Source: Campylorhamphus procurvoides (taxonomy: Eukaryota; Chordata; Aves; Passeriformes; Dendrocolaptidae). Taken from it: a stretch of DNA of 64,000 nt. The DNA lies in the NCBI GenBank assembly GCA_013396655.1, contig WBMV01003298.1, positions 688,141-752,140 on the forward strand, in the 5' to 3' direction. Below the pieces are notes generated by a model. That model worked only from the letters and a program-made list of their open reading frames with translations. It was not told the origin of the DNA and ran no database searches. Position numbers and translations under genes: made by a program. Positions 41,558-62,256 of the stretch are shown here, piece by piece (position 1 is the stretch's first letter; every line of letters starts with the position of its first letter).

Positions 41558-44500
41558 AGAGAGCTGCCTTCTTTTTAATTTATTCTGGTACATGTAAGTA
41601 AACAGGGCTGGATACTTCTCTCTTCCTTTCATTTGAAGTCAGTGTGACAGCTCATGTATTAAGTTAAGTTTACATGAATAAAATTATCAGAATTTGGCCT
41701 AGAGAATGTTGCCTTTAGAAATTATTAAAACCATATTTGACTCTCTGTGTTGTATATGCTTTTCCTGCTGTGAGATTATTTGCTAATATAGTTCACAAAA
41801 TCACATGTAAGACCCCCTAGTGTTACAAGGTAAATATTCAAAGAGAAAACATGAAATGTGCCAGGTTCCCTTATATATGTTGTGTCCTAATTAAGAGAAA
41901 ATCTTTTAGTGGAAGATCTTTTATTGACTTGTTTTCATTTCTAAGAGGACTTTTCTTCAGTGTTAGATTCTCAGAAAATTTTTTTTAAAAAAGTAATTAA
42001 TAATGGAGCAGGCTTTTAGTATCTACCCTGGAAGGTAAAAACCCTTAATCACAGTAACATCATTAGTGCTTTCAAGCATTTAATTTTGATGCTTGACAAA
42101 GCGCATAGTCATTGATAAGAACAAATAAGTGTTGTGTGCAATTGAGGGAATAAAGAAAAGCATGAAAACCCCTAAGCTTCAAGTAATTAAATTTAAATAT
42201 GTTATTTGAATTTAGCTGAGATAATGTACAAACTGTGGGTATATTTTTCAGTCAGTGAAAGACCCCTTGAGTAAACATGATCCATTTAAATTCAAATCAT
42301 GGGGAGTAGAAAGTAAACCCTGCTGTGGGTAAGAAGGCATCTTCAATAAAACACTGGGCATTGTGGATCTTTGATATCTGAGTACTCACGTGTTGTAGTT
42401 TTATAAAGGGCTGTTTTCACTCACGGATGCCTACATGCCAGAGACTTTATTGCATCTATTTATTTCCTGTTTTTTTTCTCCTCCCCCCTTCCTAATTTGA
42501 ACCAGTAATGAAAAACTGACACTCTGCCATCCTTTAAAGTGCCTCAAAACTGTTACAATTCAGCACTCACTAGCCTTGGGATATGGCTTTATGGCATTTG
42601 GGTGAAGTTTTTGTAGTACATCTGTGCTCTTGCTCTCTCTCTAGGCTGCAAGCTCAGAACTGAGGTAATAAAACTACTAGTAGGTGTTTAATGGGAGGTT
42701 ATTGAGGAAGTAGATGAAAGAAAATTGCAACATTCACATCAGTAGGGAGTGGGGTTCTTAAGGGAGAGGAACTGCTGAGCTTTGAACTCGAGAGAGTTAC
42801 ACTTGGTGCTTTTGTTCAAGGTGGGGGGACCCCTTTTTAGACACCAAAATACCTCATCATTGTGAAGTGGGTTGTTCTGGTAGAATTGGTGCTTGGTATG
42901 TGCCGTTTGTGCACATGTGGCAGAGAGGTTGCTGTTGTAAGCAGTGATGTTTGAGAAACAAGTTATTGCCTGGTGTTCCTTTCCAAATATCAAGGAGTGG
43001 GGTGGATGAAAGTGCAAAAAAATGAAAGAAAAAGTAATCTCCCACTTTCCTCCATGAGCATTGTGGGATGTTACTGTGAGCATCTTAATTGTGTACATTA
43101 TTCTCTTTGGTCAAGCCGTCCTCAATGTGTTTTATGTAGGAGTGTGCGTATCTAATGAACAGTTAGTCTGCTCACATATAAGGGAAGATTGTGTCTTTTA
43201 TTCTGCTCATGATCAAAGCATCATTTTACGACTTGGTACATATTTATCTTCACATCATCCCTAAGAGGCAATTTAAAGGCAAAAGGGAGAAGAACAAAGA
43301 ATGTAAGTATTTTGCAGAAGCTCCACTGAAGGCCGTGACTGCTGCCTGGAGTGCCAGCTGGCAGTGGTGATGTCCTCTCTCTCCTGGGCTCTACTGACCA
43401 GACTCTTGTGCCCTTTAATAATATATGTACAAAGAGACCCAGACCTGTTATCCTTCCGGGAGTCCAGTCTTTTAATTACCCAGGTCAGATGGTGTATCCT
43501 GAAAAACAAGGAAACAAAGAAACCTGATTTGTAGGACTATTTGCAAAAATAAAAGGAAATTGGTAACTTAGGATTTTATCCATACAGTGGGGTAAGGGGC
43601 CCTTTTTCTCAAGGTCCTCAGAGTTGCAGGTCACCGTCCTATTCCTTAGACCATTGTAGGTCTGTGCTGCAGAGCTGTCAAGACAGCTCCTGGACAGCAT
43701 CTTGCAAATCTGTTACTTCATCCTGTAGTTGGACTTTGGCATTCCCAGGATTTCTGTATAGCATATGGAGAGACAAGATATACAGTCAAAACAAACTCAG
43801 AAACAAATTGCTCATCTGCAGAATCCAGGACCAAAGAAGAGACTAAAAGTTAAGGAGAATGAATTTGCATATAAAGGACAGGAAGGAAAAAATAGGCCCA
43901 TTCTTAAAATTGTAAGGAGCAACAAATGAATTGACATACGTGTCCTCTTTGTGTCCTGGAGGTCAGGAGCATGTTGCTCATTCCAGTATGGTATAGTGCC
44001 CAAGATCAGCTGTCCATTTTTGAGAGACATGAGAAAGCACTTGTTAAGCTATATAAAGCTAAGCATCTTTCACAAGAAGGATTAGTTAATATAAATTCTT
44101 CTGCTGGAAATAGCCATTTAATAACAGGGTAGAAATGTGTTTTCATACAGCACTTACCATCCCAGTACTGAAGGTCTCACTAAATTCCAATATAGATGCC
44201 TATAGAAATGAAATGGGAAACCAAGGAGGTTAATAAGAGGATAAAGGAAAGTGAGCTTTCTCTCTACAATTCTTGAGGTCAGACCAGTGTAAGTGACAGA
44301 TTCTTGGTAAAAAGAATTGCCTGTCTGCCCTGCATGTGGCACCGATTAACTAAGCAGATTTCTCTCTGCTTGGTTTATCAGTAATGGTGTGCGCGTGTGT
44401 GTTTTAGGGTAACAAATCTGATTTCTAATTTATAAGCTGAGCAGTATTCTTACTGCAGAGGGGAAGAAAAAAAAGGTCTAATTCCCTGTTAAGGAACTGT

Positions 44501-46292
44501 GAGGTTATTAAGCAGGTTCTCAGTCATGCCACATATCTAATTTGATGGAGCACACCTGGATCCTCCCTGTTGGCTGTGTTTATAGTCTCCTCTGTCATTC
44601 AGTATTTGCCTTTGCATGTGAGAGACAGACAAGGAAAAAGAGATAAAGGTTCTGGAGGCATTTCTAACAGAGATGCCAAACTGTCAAATAGTAAATCGGG
44701 AAGCAGCTCCCTGATGGTTTCACATCAAGAGGAGACACCCTTTTGTGACTATGCAGCGTCTACTGGTTATTTTCACTTCCATCAGAACTGTCTGATATGG
44801 TCAAGTAGGTTTGAGGCTTTCAACATTCAATTTTCCTTTCATTTATAGTGACTGTTTTATTTATTTGTCTTTCTTGCTAGTTTTCAAGGATATTTGTTTC
44901 AAGGATACTTTTTACTTTCTACCATTTTCATGGATTGCCATCCCAAAGTTAAAGAGTAGAAAAAGAAACAAAAAGAAAGGTAAAGGAGAAAAAAAAGAGC
45001 AGCTACAGCATCAGGGGACAAAAGAAGAAATATATTCAATTTAGGAAGACCTCTAATCTCTGGTTATACAGGACAGCTTTGTTAGATAAGATTAAAAATT
45101 TCATGAATGTCCCTTTTTATCCCTGGAGACTCCGCCATTTATACCAGCTATTGTCAGCATCAAAAGAGCTTGATAACAGCTGGCTAGAGACGTGACCACA
45201 CAGCAACACAACAGCAAGGAAGGGGCAGCCGGGTTCATAAATCTTCAGAAAGCCCGTTCCCCAGTGCAGCCATGAATCTGCTGCTATCACAGGCAGAGGA
45301 GGAGGCATTGTCCTCCAGCCAGTCAGAAACCTGAACTTCAGCATTAGCAGGGGCTCTATAGACAGTGCAGGGTGCACAAAGAGATGTTTTCCATTATCTT
45401 CTTCATTGCAGCCCTTATTACTGACACAGATACAGTTTAAAGGATCTCGGAGTTTAGCTTGTTGCTAGGTAGAGTTTTATCCAAAAATCCTGCAGCCCTT
45501 ACCCTTGGCAGTGCAATCCTGCTTTTTCTATTCATTGCATCAATACAGCGCCACATGGGACAGGGTCAGATGATGCCAGTGCACCACAATGGCCCAATCT
45601 GTGGTGTCTTTGGGCTGGGAAGGAGCTATCAAAGCCAGAATCTGGCCCTTGGGTGCTGAGCTTCCCCATTCTCCAGAGACTGCTCACAGACTGTGACGTA
45701 CGCAAGGCAAGTTAGGAGGCACAAATTGGCTCAGAGTCTTGAAATACAAGTTTCCTGGTTTTAATGGGAGGGTCCAAATTCATATGTATTCAGCTTTATT
45801 CTGGTCTTACTTAATTCCATGGCAATATTTTCTCAGCTTTAGAGAAAACCAGATTGGAACGTCAGGAATTTCATAGTTTCTGTAAAGTAAATAGCTAATG
45901 AAATAACATCAGTTAATTTTAGGATATGGAAGAAGAGAATCGCTGGGGACGAAACCAAAAGTACAAGTCTATGCACTGTCCCTGACAAAGAACAAAAATA
46001 AGGCTGACTCTTTTAGTAGTACCTTGATCTCTTGTGGAGGTTTGTACCTGGGAGTCATGAACTTTGCATTGTTTAGATAACTGTGTTGTTACTTCAAAAC
46101 CTACCTGTCTAGTATTGTCCAGAGTCCCAAAACAATATATTAGAGAGGACTAGATGTGATTTTGTTAGAGAACACAAGAAAAATACTTCATTCTTCTAAT
46201 TTCTCCTCCCTGCCCCCCACAAGAGCACATTTTCTGAAAGTGCCTGTGTTGTGAAAGTTATGATTAAAAATAAGTGTTCATCATTAAAATGA

Positions 46293-47641
<1,349 letters not shown>

Positions 47642-47801
47642 GACCAAAACGAGCGCAGCTACCGCATTGTGAAGACGGCCTCCAGGAACACTGACATCAA
47701 AGGCCTGAACCCCCTGACTTCATACGTGTTCCACGTGCGGGCCAGGACAGCAGCAGGATACGGAGACTTCAGTGGACCCTTTGAGTTCACAACTAACACA
47801 G
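47642..47801 (+). CDS. EPHA4: EPHA4 exon 7: second FN3 domain, second half
   Basis: This 160-bp exon has acceptor gtcag at 47637-47641 and donor gtaatg at 47802. It encodes residues 482-534 ([20 protein letters not shown] to FEFTTNT) and the first base of Val535. It completes FN3-2. [20 protein letters not shown] is the F-strand tyrosine-corner region of FN3 domains, and GYGDFSGPF is the end typical of Eph receptors. The membrane-proximal FN3-2 of EPHA4 is known to contact lipid and helps set ectodomain orientation. The exon is intact. Reading on into the intron would add 20 residues and then a stop at 47861-47863, before the membrane helix. Confidence 0.97.
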
Positions 47802-48836
47802 GTAATGACATGCCCACTGAATTCCTCTGCTTTTCCTCAGGCAGAGAGTGCGAATGTAGCTGAGCTGTGTGTTGGGAGTTTCCTTTTGGGTGGTTGGACT
47901 GTAGTGTGTCTGTCCTGAGAAAAAGGTCTTCTGTGGCCACATGACTGTTTGTGAAACCATGAGTCTGACCCGAGATATCTATTTGGATATGCTATATTCT
48001 AGATTCTAGCAATGACAGTACTTCAGTGTGGCATAAGGAAACATACACCACGAAAGCCACTGATGCTTGAGAGATTTTTGTTTCTGGAAACGTAGATTTT
48101 TGCACATTTCTGGCACATTTTATTTAAAGGGGAATAGAACCCTGTTACTCCCATTTGCAAACTATTGACAGAGATTAGTTAGGTGTCTTACATCAGCTCA
48201 GATATTTGCACTTTTCCTTAGGCAGTCATATAAAGACAAGAATGTTCGAATGGGGTTGTCAGTAGAGCTTTTCACTTTGTTCAAGGAGACGTGCAAATTG
48301 AGCCCCCAAAATGTTTGCTTTTCGGTGCCAGAAAGGCAATGTGACATACAGGTCTACTTAAATCAAGTTAAGGTCATGCCACTTTGTGGCAACATCCTTC
48401 AGGATGTTAACAACTGAAAATAATCAATCCAGCAGGAAGAGGGTAGACATTTTAAAATAACTTATTCTCTTTGTGTCAGCCTGGGGAGTGATCATCTGGC
48501 CCCACTGAGAGAAAAAGGAGGAGGAAGGAATTTGGAAAGCAGTTAGAAAGGCAAAAAAAAATTGCCATTATACCCTTTGAGCAGCACTGAAGTGGAGAAG
48601 GAGGGAGAGTCCCTGTTCCCAGTGAACTGAAGTTCCCCAAATCATTATCAAACACCATGTCTTCAGCTCATTAGCACCCTGTTGGAAAATTGTGTCAAAT
48701 GACTATATAATAAAGGCCTGAAAGTAGATTTGAGTGCTACTCTAAACTGCCTTCGCAAGCCAGAAAGCTCATTGAGTGCTACCTAGGTTGATTTTTTGAG
48801 GATGTCTGACATTAGTGCTTCCTCTTCTGTTTTCAG
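47802..48836 (+). other. EPHA4: EPHA4 intron 7
   Basis: A 1,035-bp phase-1 intron runs from gtaatg to gttttcag. It contains one AATAAA hexamer (48709-48714) about 850 bp after the in-frame read-through stop. Otherwise it is plain AT-rich intron. Confidence 0.9.
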
Positions 48837-48948
48837 TTCCTTCCCCCATCATTGGCGATGGTACCAATCCCACAGTGCTTCTTGTTTCAGTGGCTGGCAG
48901 TGTTGTTCTTGTGGTCATTCTCATTGCAGCCTTTGTCATCAGCAGGAG
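48837..48948 (+). CDS. EPHA4: EPHA4 exon 8: stalk and transmembrane helix
   Basis: This 112-bp exon has acceptor tctgttttcag and donor gtaaga at 48949. It encodes residues 536-571 and onward to Arg574, ending two bases into the next Arg codon. After a short stalk ([13 protein letters not shown]) comes one unbroken hydrophobic helix, [20 protein letters not shown], then VISRR. This is residues 548-569 in human numbering, followed by the basic stop-transfer RRR that exon 9 completes. The helix has small-residue spacing (SVAGS) of the kind that supports dimer contacts in Eph receptors. It is the single-pass type I membrane anchor. Confidence 0.97.
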
Positions 48949-51900
48949 GTAAGAACTTAAGCTTCTCTCTCCTTCTTTCTCTTTCATCAGGGAGCTTTTT
49001 GTCTCCTCCAAACAAAGCTAAATTCTTTGATTAGCATCATAAACAGTACATTTGCATTACAAGCCTTCTCCCGTGTAGCTTTGATCTTCTCAATATTAGT
49101 ACCAAGCAGCCTGTGATATAATGGCAATAGTTCCAGCTCTATTTGCCCTTCAAATGCAAAGCTGATTCCAATAACTGGCATTGAGAAGCAAGCCAGCTAG
49201 AGATTTGTGGTTAGTGTAATTTGAAGTTAAGTTTAATGGGTATGGGTACAGTAGATTTTCTTGGACTGACTCCTGATAGACAGGGAATAAACAACGGCAC
49301 TGTTGTGAACTAAGCAATCAGATTGCTATGCTTGTGATTTTCTGTTAGTCTGTATGAGTCTGCATTAGTCTTTTGGGTTAGTCCTTCCTGTGTGAGTGGA
49401 TATGACCGTAAAATGGAAGGCACAGTCATTCAGCATCATATGCAGTAATACAGCAGACTGGATCGATGGTTATTTCATCAAAGCAGCACTATAATCTTCT
49501 ACCAAGTACTTGTTCATTCTCCCAAATTCAACCCAGGCATCAGGAACAATCCTGTGAGTGGGAGGACAGTGTAGCAGAAACACAGTGTGAGTGTTTCTGT
49601 CTTCATTTTTGTGTTCAGTCTCATTTAAAAAGATCAGCATGATCTTGCTTCAATGTAATTTTGAGATGAAACTGGTTCTATCAGTACTGCATCTAAAGCT
49701 TGTGATCTGAGGGATGTGCATTTTATCAGTGTCTGTTGGTCAGTTTCATGGCATCAGCTGTAAATGTGCACAAATTCCTCTTGATTCGCTCTTTCTAAAT
49801 TGTCCTAGAGAGCAGTGACTATGTTTGTAATACCTGGAAAGTAGACATGCATTGTGATAGCTTTCTGTGGGTGTTCAACTCAAAGCCTCCATGCTGGCAA
49901 GAAGAAAGAAGAGCAGAACATATGAAAATGTGATGCAGAGAGACAGGTTTATTAAAAGCCATTGCAACAGAAAATAGCATCACTGAGCTTGATGACTTAA
50001 TCTCCTCTCTGCTTTTATTGATCATTTTATTATTTAAGGCAGGATTGATAGCAGGATACATTGGATTTCTAATTATGAGTCGCCACCTTGGAGAATTGAG
50101 CCTGTCGAACTGCTTTGAGATGATTCCTCCCCTTCCTCCCCCCATAAAAAAATGTCTCTTCCCAAGGCTGATAAACACTGCTTGGTGATTGGCCCTCAAT
50201 GGATCACTCTTTAGAAAATGAACTGTCAACCCCTTGCCCTCATATTGATTCTCGTTAGTATTGGCCATAAAGCTGTCAGAGGAAAGGCTGCCTGGAGCCA
50301 GGTACTGACAGACCCGCTCATCCCAGACAGGGCTCACTGCCCGGGGTGTCTACTCAGTCATCTCTGCCCATGCGTGTGCACCACACAGAGCAGGTGGGCA
50401 GGGGGGACAAAGGGCTGGTCCAGGCACTGCTGGGAACAGAGATAAAAGTATCCAGGTGGCCACGGGTTCTGACTTGTCCTGTGGCTCCACACTGGTAGCT
50501 CTTAGAGAGGCCATGGAAGGGGAAAGACATAGCAAGATGAATGAAATACCAGGACAGTGAAGCTGCTCTGTGCATACTAATGCCTTGCTAATTAATAGCC
50601 CTCCTCAATACACAGCTCTCCAGTAGCTGGTAGTAGCTCCCAGTAAACAGAATCTACTTTAATATTCCCTGTTACTCTAATGATTTTAACCACTATACCA
50701 GTGTCATTTAGAGGTGTGGGCTTTGGGGATATTTCATGATGTTCCTGCACCAGCAGAAGTTAATAGCAAAATAATTATACTTTGTTCTGAAATTACTTCA
50801 GATGAGAGCTAGCTTTTCCGTTCATAAGAGTCCCCATGAGGAGGTTTTGTAATCTAGCCGTGACCTAAAAGTCATATTTGTACAATCAAACCCATGCTTT
50901 GGACTGCAGATATGGCCTCTGCATCGTGAGCCAAATGTGGGAACTGGGCATATGCTGTAGGTGCTCACTTTTCAATACTGGGCTATTACTAGTAATTTGG
51001 CATCATGTTTTTTCAGGCCGTTGTTCAAATACCAAAATTCATTTTTACGGCAGAATTTGTCAAAGGACTTTGCCTTCAGGCTTCTCAAGCTATTTGCTTC
51101 TGTCCTGTGACCACGGCGTTTGTATTTACTGTGAGAACATTTTGTTTACTGTGAGAACTAATCTGCCTGATGTTGGTTTAAATTTACTGAGGTTTAGATG
51201 GGCACATACAGAGCAACATGCAGGAGGTGCTGTGTTTCTAAACCCTGCTCTGTGGGAACGCTTAGGGAAACTGCACTATCTCAAATAGAGTTGTAAAGGT
51301 TTCAAGAATGTCTAAAACAGAGACACTTTCTAAAAGGACTTGAGTGGAGTAAGATGATCTTACAGAGCACTCTGGAAGTTTCAGTGAGAATTTTTTCCAG
51401 CTGATGGATTGATTTATCCCTGCTCCATCAACAGCTGAGTGCATCTGCCCACCTTTTGCCAGTGGAGCTGGGGTAGGTGCTCTGCCAGGCTGGTGCCTGA
51501 GCACCCCCAGCCCCTCCTTTGCCTGCGGAGGAGTAGGTGGCAGCAGCAGGTCTGAGCTGTTTCACCCCAGTGGGTGCTGATACCCTGCATTGTTACCTCC
51601 TCTTCATCACCAGCCCCCACCTGTAGTTCTGGCTGTGCCTCTGAGCCCTGCAGCTTCTGAAAGCTTCTGTGTTCTTTTCCTCTATGCCGGCTATTTAATC
51701 ACCACCGCCGAAATCCCTGTAATTACGGGATCCAAGTCTGTGACAAAGGTTCCCTTTGCCACTCAGGTGAGCTGCCCCAGAGGCAGCCCCAGCCCCTGTG
51801 CCCTGTGGGGCAGGGCTCCTGGGCTGCTCCTGGGGACAATGGTGCACAGGAGTGGCCTGCCCAAAGCCAGAAAGGAGAGGTCAACAGGTGACACAGGGAG

Positions 51901-52201
51901 AAGTGGAAGTAGGTAGTTAGTTTGGAAGGTATTATTTAAACTTAATAAGCTACAATTATATTGCTTGAACAGTAATCCCTTTGTTTCCCTTTGCTTTTGC
52001 ATGTCTTTGGATTTTAGTGGGGGAAGGTTATTTTTTAATCTGTTGTTAGGGTGCTTGTACTTTTTAAAAATAAGATAAAGAGAATTTTTTTCATACTTAA
52101 AATTCTTTCATGCAAAGCCTGTTTGCATTTCGTATTTCCCATCTGTGCCTGAACATTAATAAAATGAATTTGAAAGGTCCCTACTAAAATACAGAATCTT
52201 T

Positions 52202-52219
52202 CCCCCCCCCCCCCCCCCN
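52202..52219. repeat. Poly-C run ending at an ambiguous base
   Basis: Seventeen consecutive C bases are followed by the only N in the window (52219). This is a homopolymer where sequencing or assembly lost certainty, so the true length is unknown. It lies inside intron 8 and does not affect the coding frame. Confidence 0.95.
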
Positions 52220-53133
52220 TTCTTTCCTCTGAGAGAAGTTATATAGTACCTGAAACCATCTCTGCAGTCCCCTTAGGTGACCTGGTCCCATATGGCACTG
52301 GGTGAGATTTGTTCTGCCTCTTTTGTCTTACCAGTTCAGTAGCTGGGAGCAGAACATCATTCCATTATTTAACTCAGCTCTGTTGCACCAGTGGTGTCAG
52401 TTCTGGGGCAAATAAATGGTTTAAATTGATGTTTGGATCCAGTGTGGGTTTTAATAATGCTCTTCTTGTGATTTGGAGACATTTGCATTTAAATGATTTT
52501 TATCAAGGAAAGATGCTCCCAATGGCTTATGGTTGGATGTGCACCTGCTTTTTCAGTCTGAACACAAGTCCTGTTGATGTTGGAAGCTGTGAGGCTTGGT
52601 TCAAAGGTCAGGTAGTCTTTACATGTCAAACAGAATTTTTTCCCCTTTGTTTCATGGTTAATTTATATTTTTTTATTATTGGCATAGTGTGTTTAACACC
52701 CAGCACTGGCAGCAAAGCCAAAGGCTGGGACATGGCCTCCCATCAGACAGCAATGGGAAGCTGCCATTTGCTGCAGGGCAGGTGCAGAAAGGGAAGTGAG
52801 ATGCTTTTTACTAAAGGGCAGAAGGGTTTTGCTCATGGGAGGGCTTTGGTGATGCTCAGGAGGATTAGCTGCAAGAAAGGCTCTCAGTCATGTGTTTTCT
52901 TGCTGTTATCTGTGAGTTTTTTGACCCCTTTTAACTCACATCTCCCCATAGATCTTTGTCTCACCTACTCCCATTTTCCTACTCTCCTTATTTACCATTT
53001 TTGATGGTCAGGGTTCCTGGGGTTTATTTTGCTGAGATCCTGATTTCTGTGTTGAGACTTGTTTCCAGTTTAAATTTGCAGTTAAATAAGTGTATTGATA
53101 TTGTCATTTGCCTAATTATGTTTGAAAATCAAT

Positions 53134-53159
53134 CTACCAAAACATCTCTGTTTTGGTAG
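53134..53159. repeat. Perfect 11-bp inverted repeat (hairpin)
   Basis: Arm ctaccaaaaca (53134-53144), loop tctc, and arm tgttttggtag (53149-53159) pair without mismatch. The stem does not extend outward, so it is too short for a microRNA precursor. A T run, as in a Pol III terminator, is absent. It may be chance or the remnant of a small palindromic element. Confidence 0.7.
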
Positions 53160-53496
53160 CACATTGTAGCATTTATATCCTATATGCTAGGGCTAAAAAG
53201 CAAATTTGGGCCCTCAGCTGCAAATGTACATTTGAAGCAAAAGTAGCCGAAATGCAAATGTTCTTTCCTTTCTTTAAATGCGGAAATGTAAATATATTTG
53301 TGCTTCCCTTGATGCTCTGTTGATGCCAATAGCACTTAGAGAAGCGTGAGGCCAGGCTCCTCCAGCCCTGCTGGTGTGTGTTGTGTCATGGGCTGTGGCA
53401 GGTGCCAGCAGCTCAAGTCTCAGCAGGTCAGGACAACTGAGCTCGTCTCAGTGTGATGCTTACTTTGAACTCTCATACTCTGCTTTGTTCTGACAG

Positions 53497-53555
53497 GCGC
53501 AGTAAGTACAGTAAGGCCAAGCAAGAGGCAGATGAGGAGAAACATTTGAACCAAG
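53497..53555 (+). CDS. EPHA4: EPHA4 exon 9: cytoplasmic juxtamembrane start
   Basis: This is the shortest exon here, 59 bp, with acceptor tgacag and donor gtaaaa at 53556. The first base completes the second Arg of the stop-transfer RRR. Then 19 codons give [19 protein letters not shown], and the last base begins the Gly codon finished by exon 10. The highly charged sequence directly follows the membrane helix. It is known in EPHA4 as the linker to the autophosphorylated juxtamembrane segment. The exon matches the family sequence throughout. Confidence 0.96.
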
Positions 53556-62106
<8,551 letters not shown>

Positions 62107-62256
62107 GGTGGCAAGATCCCCATCAGGTGGACTGCACCAGAGGCAATTGCTTACCGTAAGTTCACATCAGCTAGTGATGTGTGGAGCTATGGCATCGTCA
62201 TGTGGGAAGTGATGTCCTACGGAGAAAGACCTTACTGGGATATGTCCAATCAAGAT
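62107..62256 (+). CDS. EPHA4: EPHA4 exon 14: kinase C-lobe, substrate-binding part
   Basis: This 150-bp, 50-codon exon in phase 0 on both sides has acceptor gtgacag and donor gtgagt at 62257. It encodes residues 783-832. [19 protein letters not shown] is the P+1 loop and APE motif of tyrosine kinases. [20 protein letters not shown] holds the structural Asp and helix F. The exon ends at YWDMSNQD. The next exon, outside the window, should start with the codons for VIKAIEEGY, as in other EPHA4 genes. It is the last coding block seen here. The SAM domain and C-terminal PDZ-binding motif are not in the window. Confidence 0.98.

Larger units (their letters stand above)
48949..53496 (+). other. EPHA4: EPHA4 intron 8
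   Basis: A 4,548-bp phase-2 intron runs from gtaaga to ctgacag. It contains a poly-C run ending at an N (52202-52219), an 11-bp-stem hairpin (53134-53159), and the longest ATG-initiated open frame in the window (52309-53004, 231 codons, + strand), which has no recognisable domain. A near repeat of tttactgtgagaac occurs twice around 51126-51158. No supported gene is present. Confidence 0.85.

Noticed and set aside
49819..50337. 172-codon minus-strand open frame in intron 8
   Set aside because: No recognisable domain, no splice signals that place it in a gene, and composition like translated intron.
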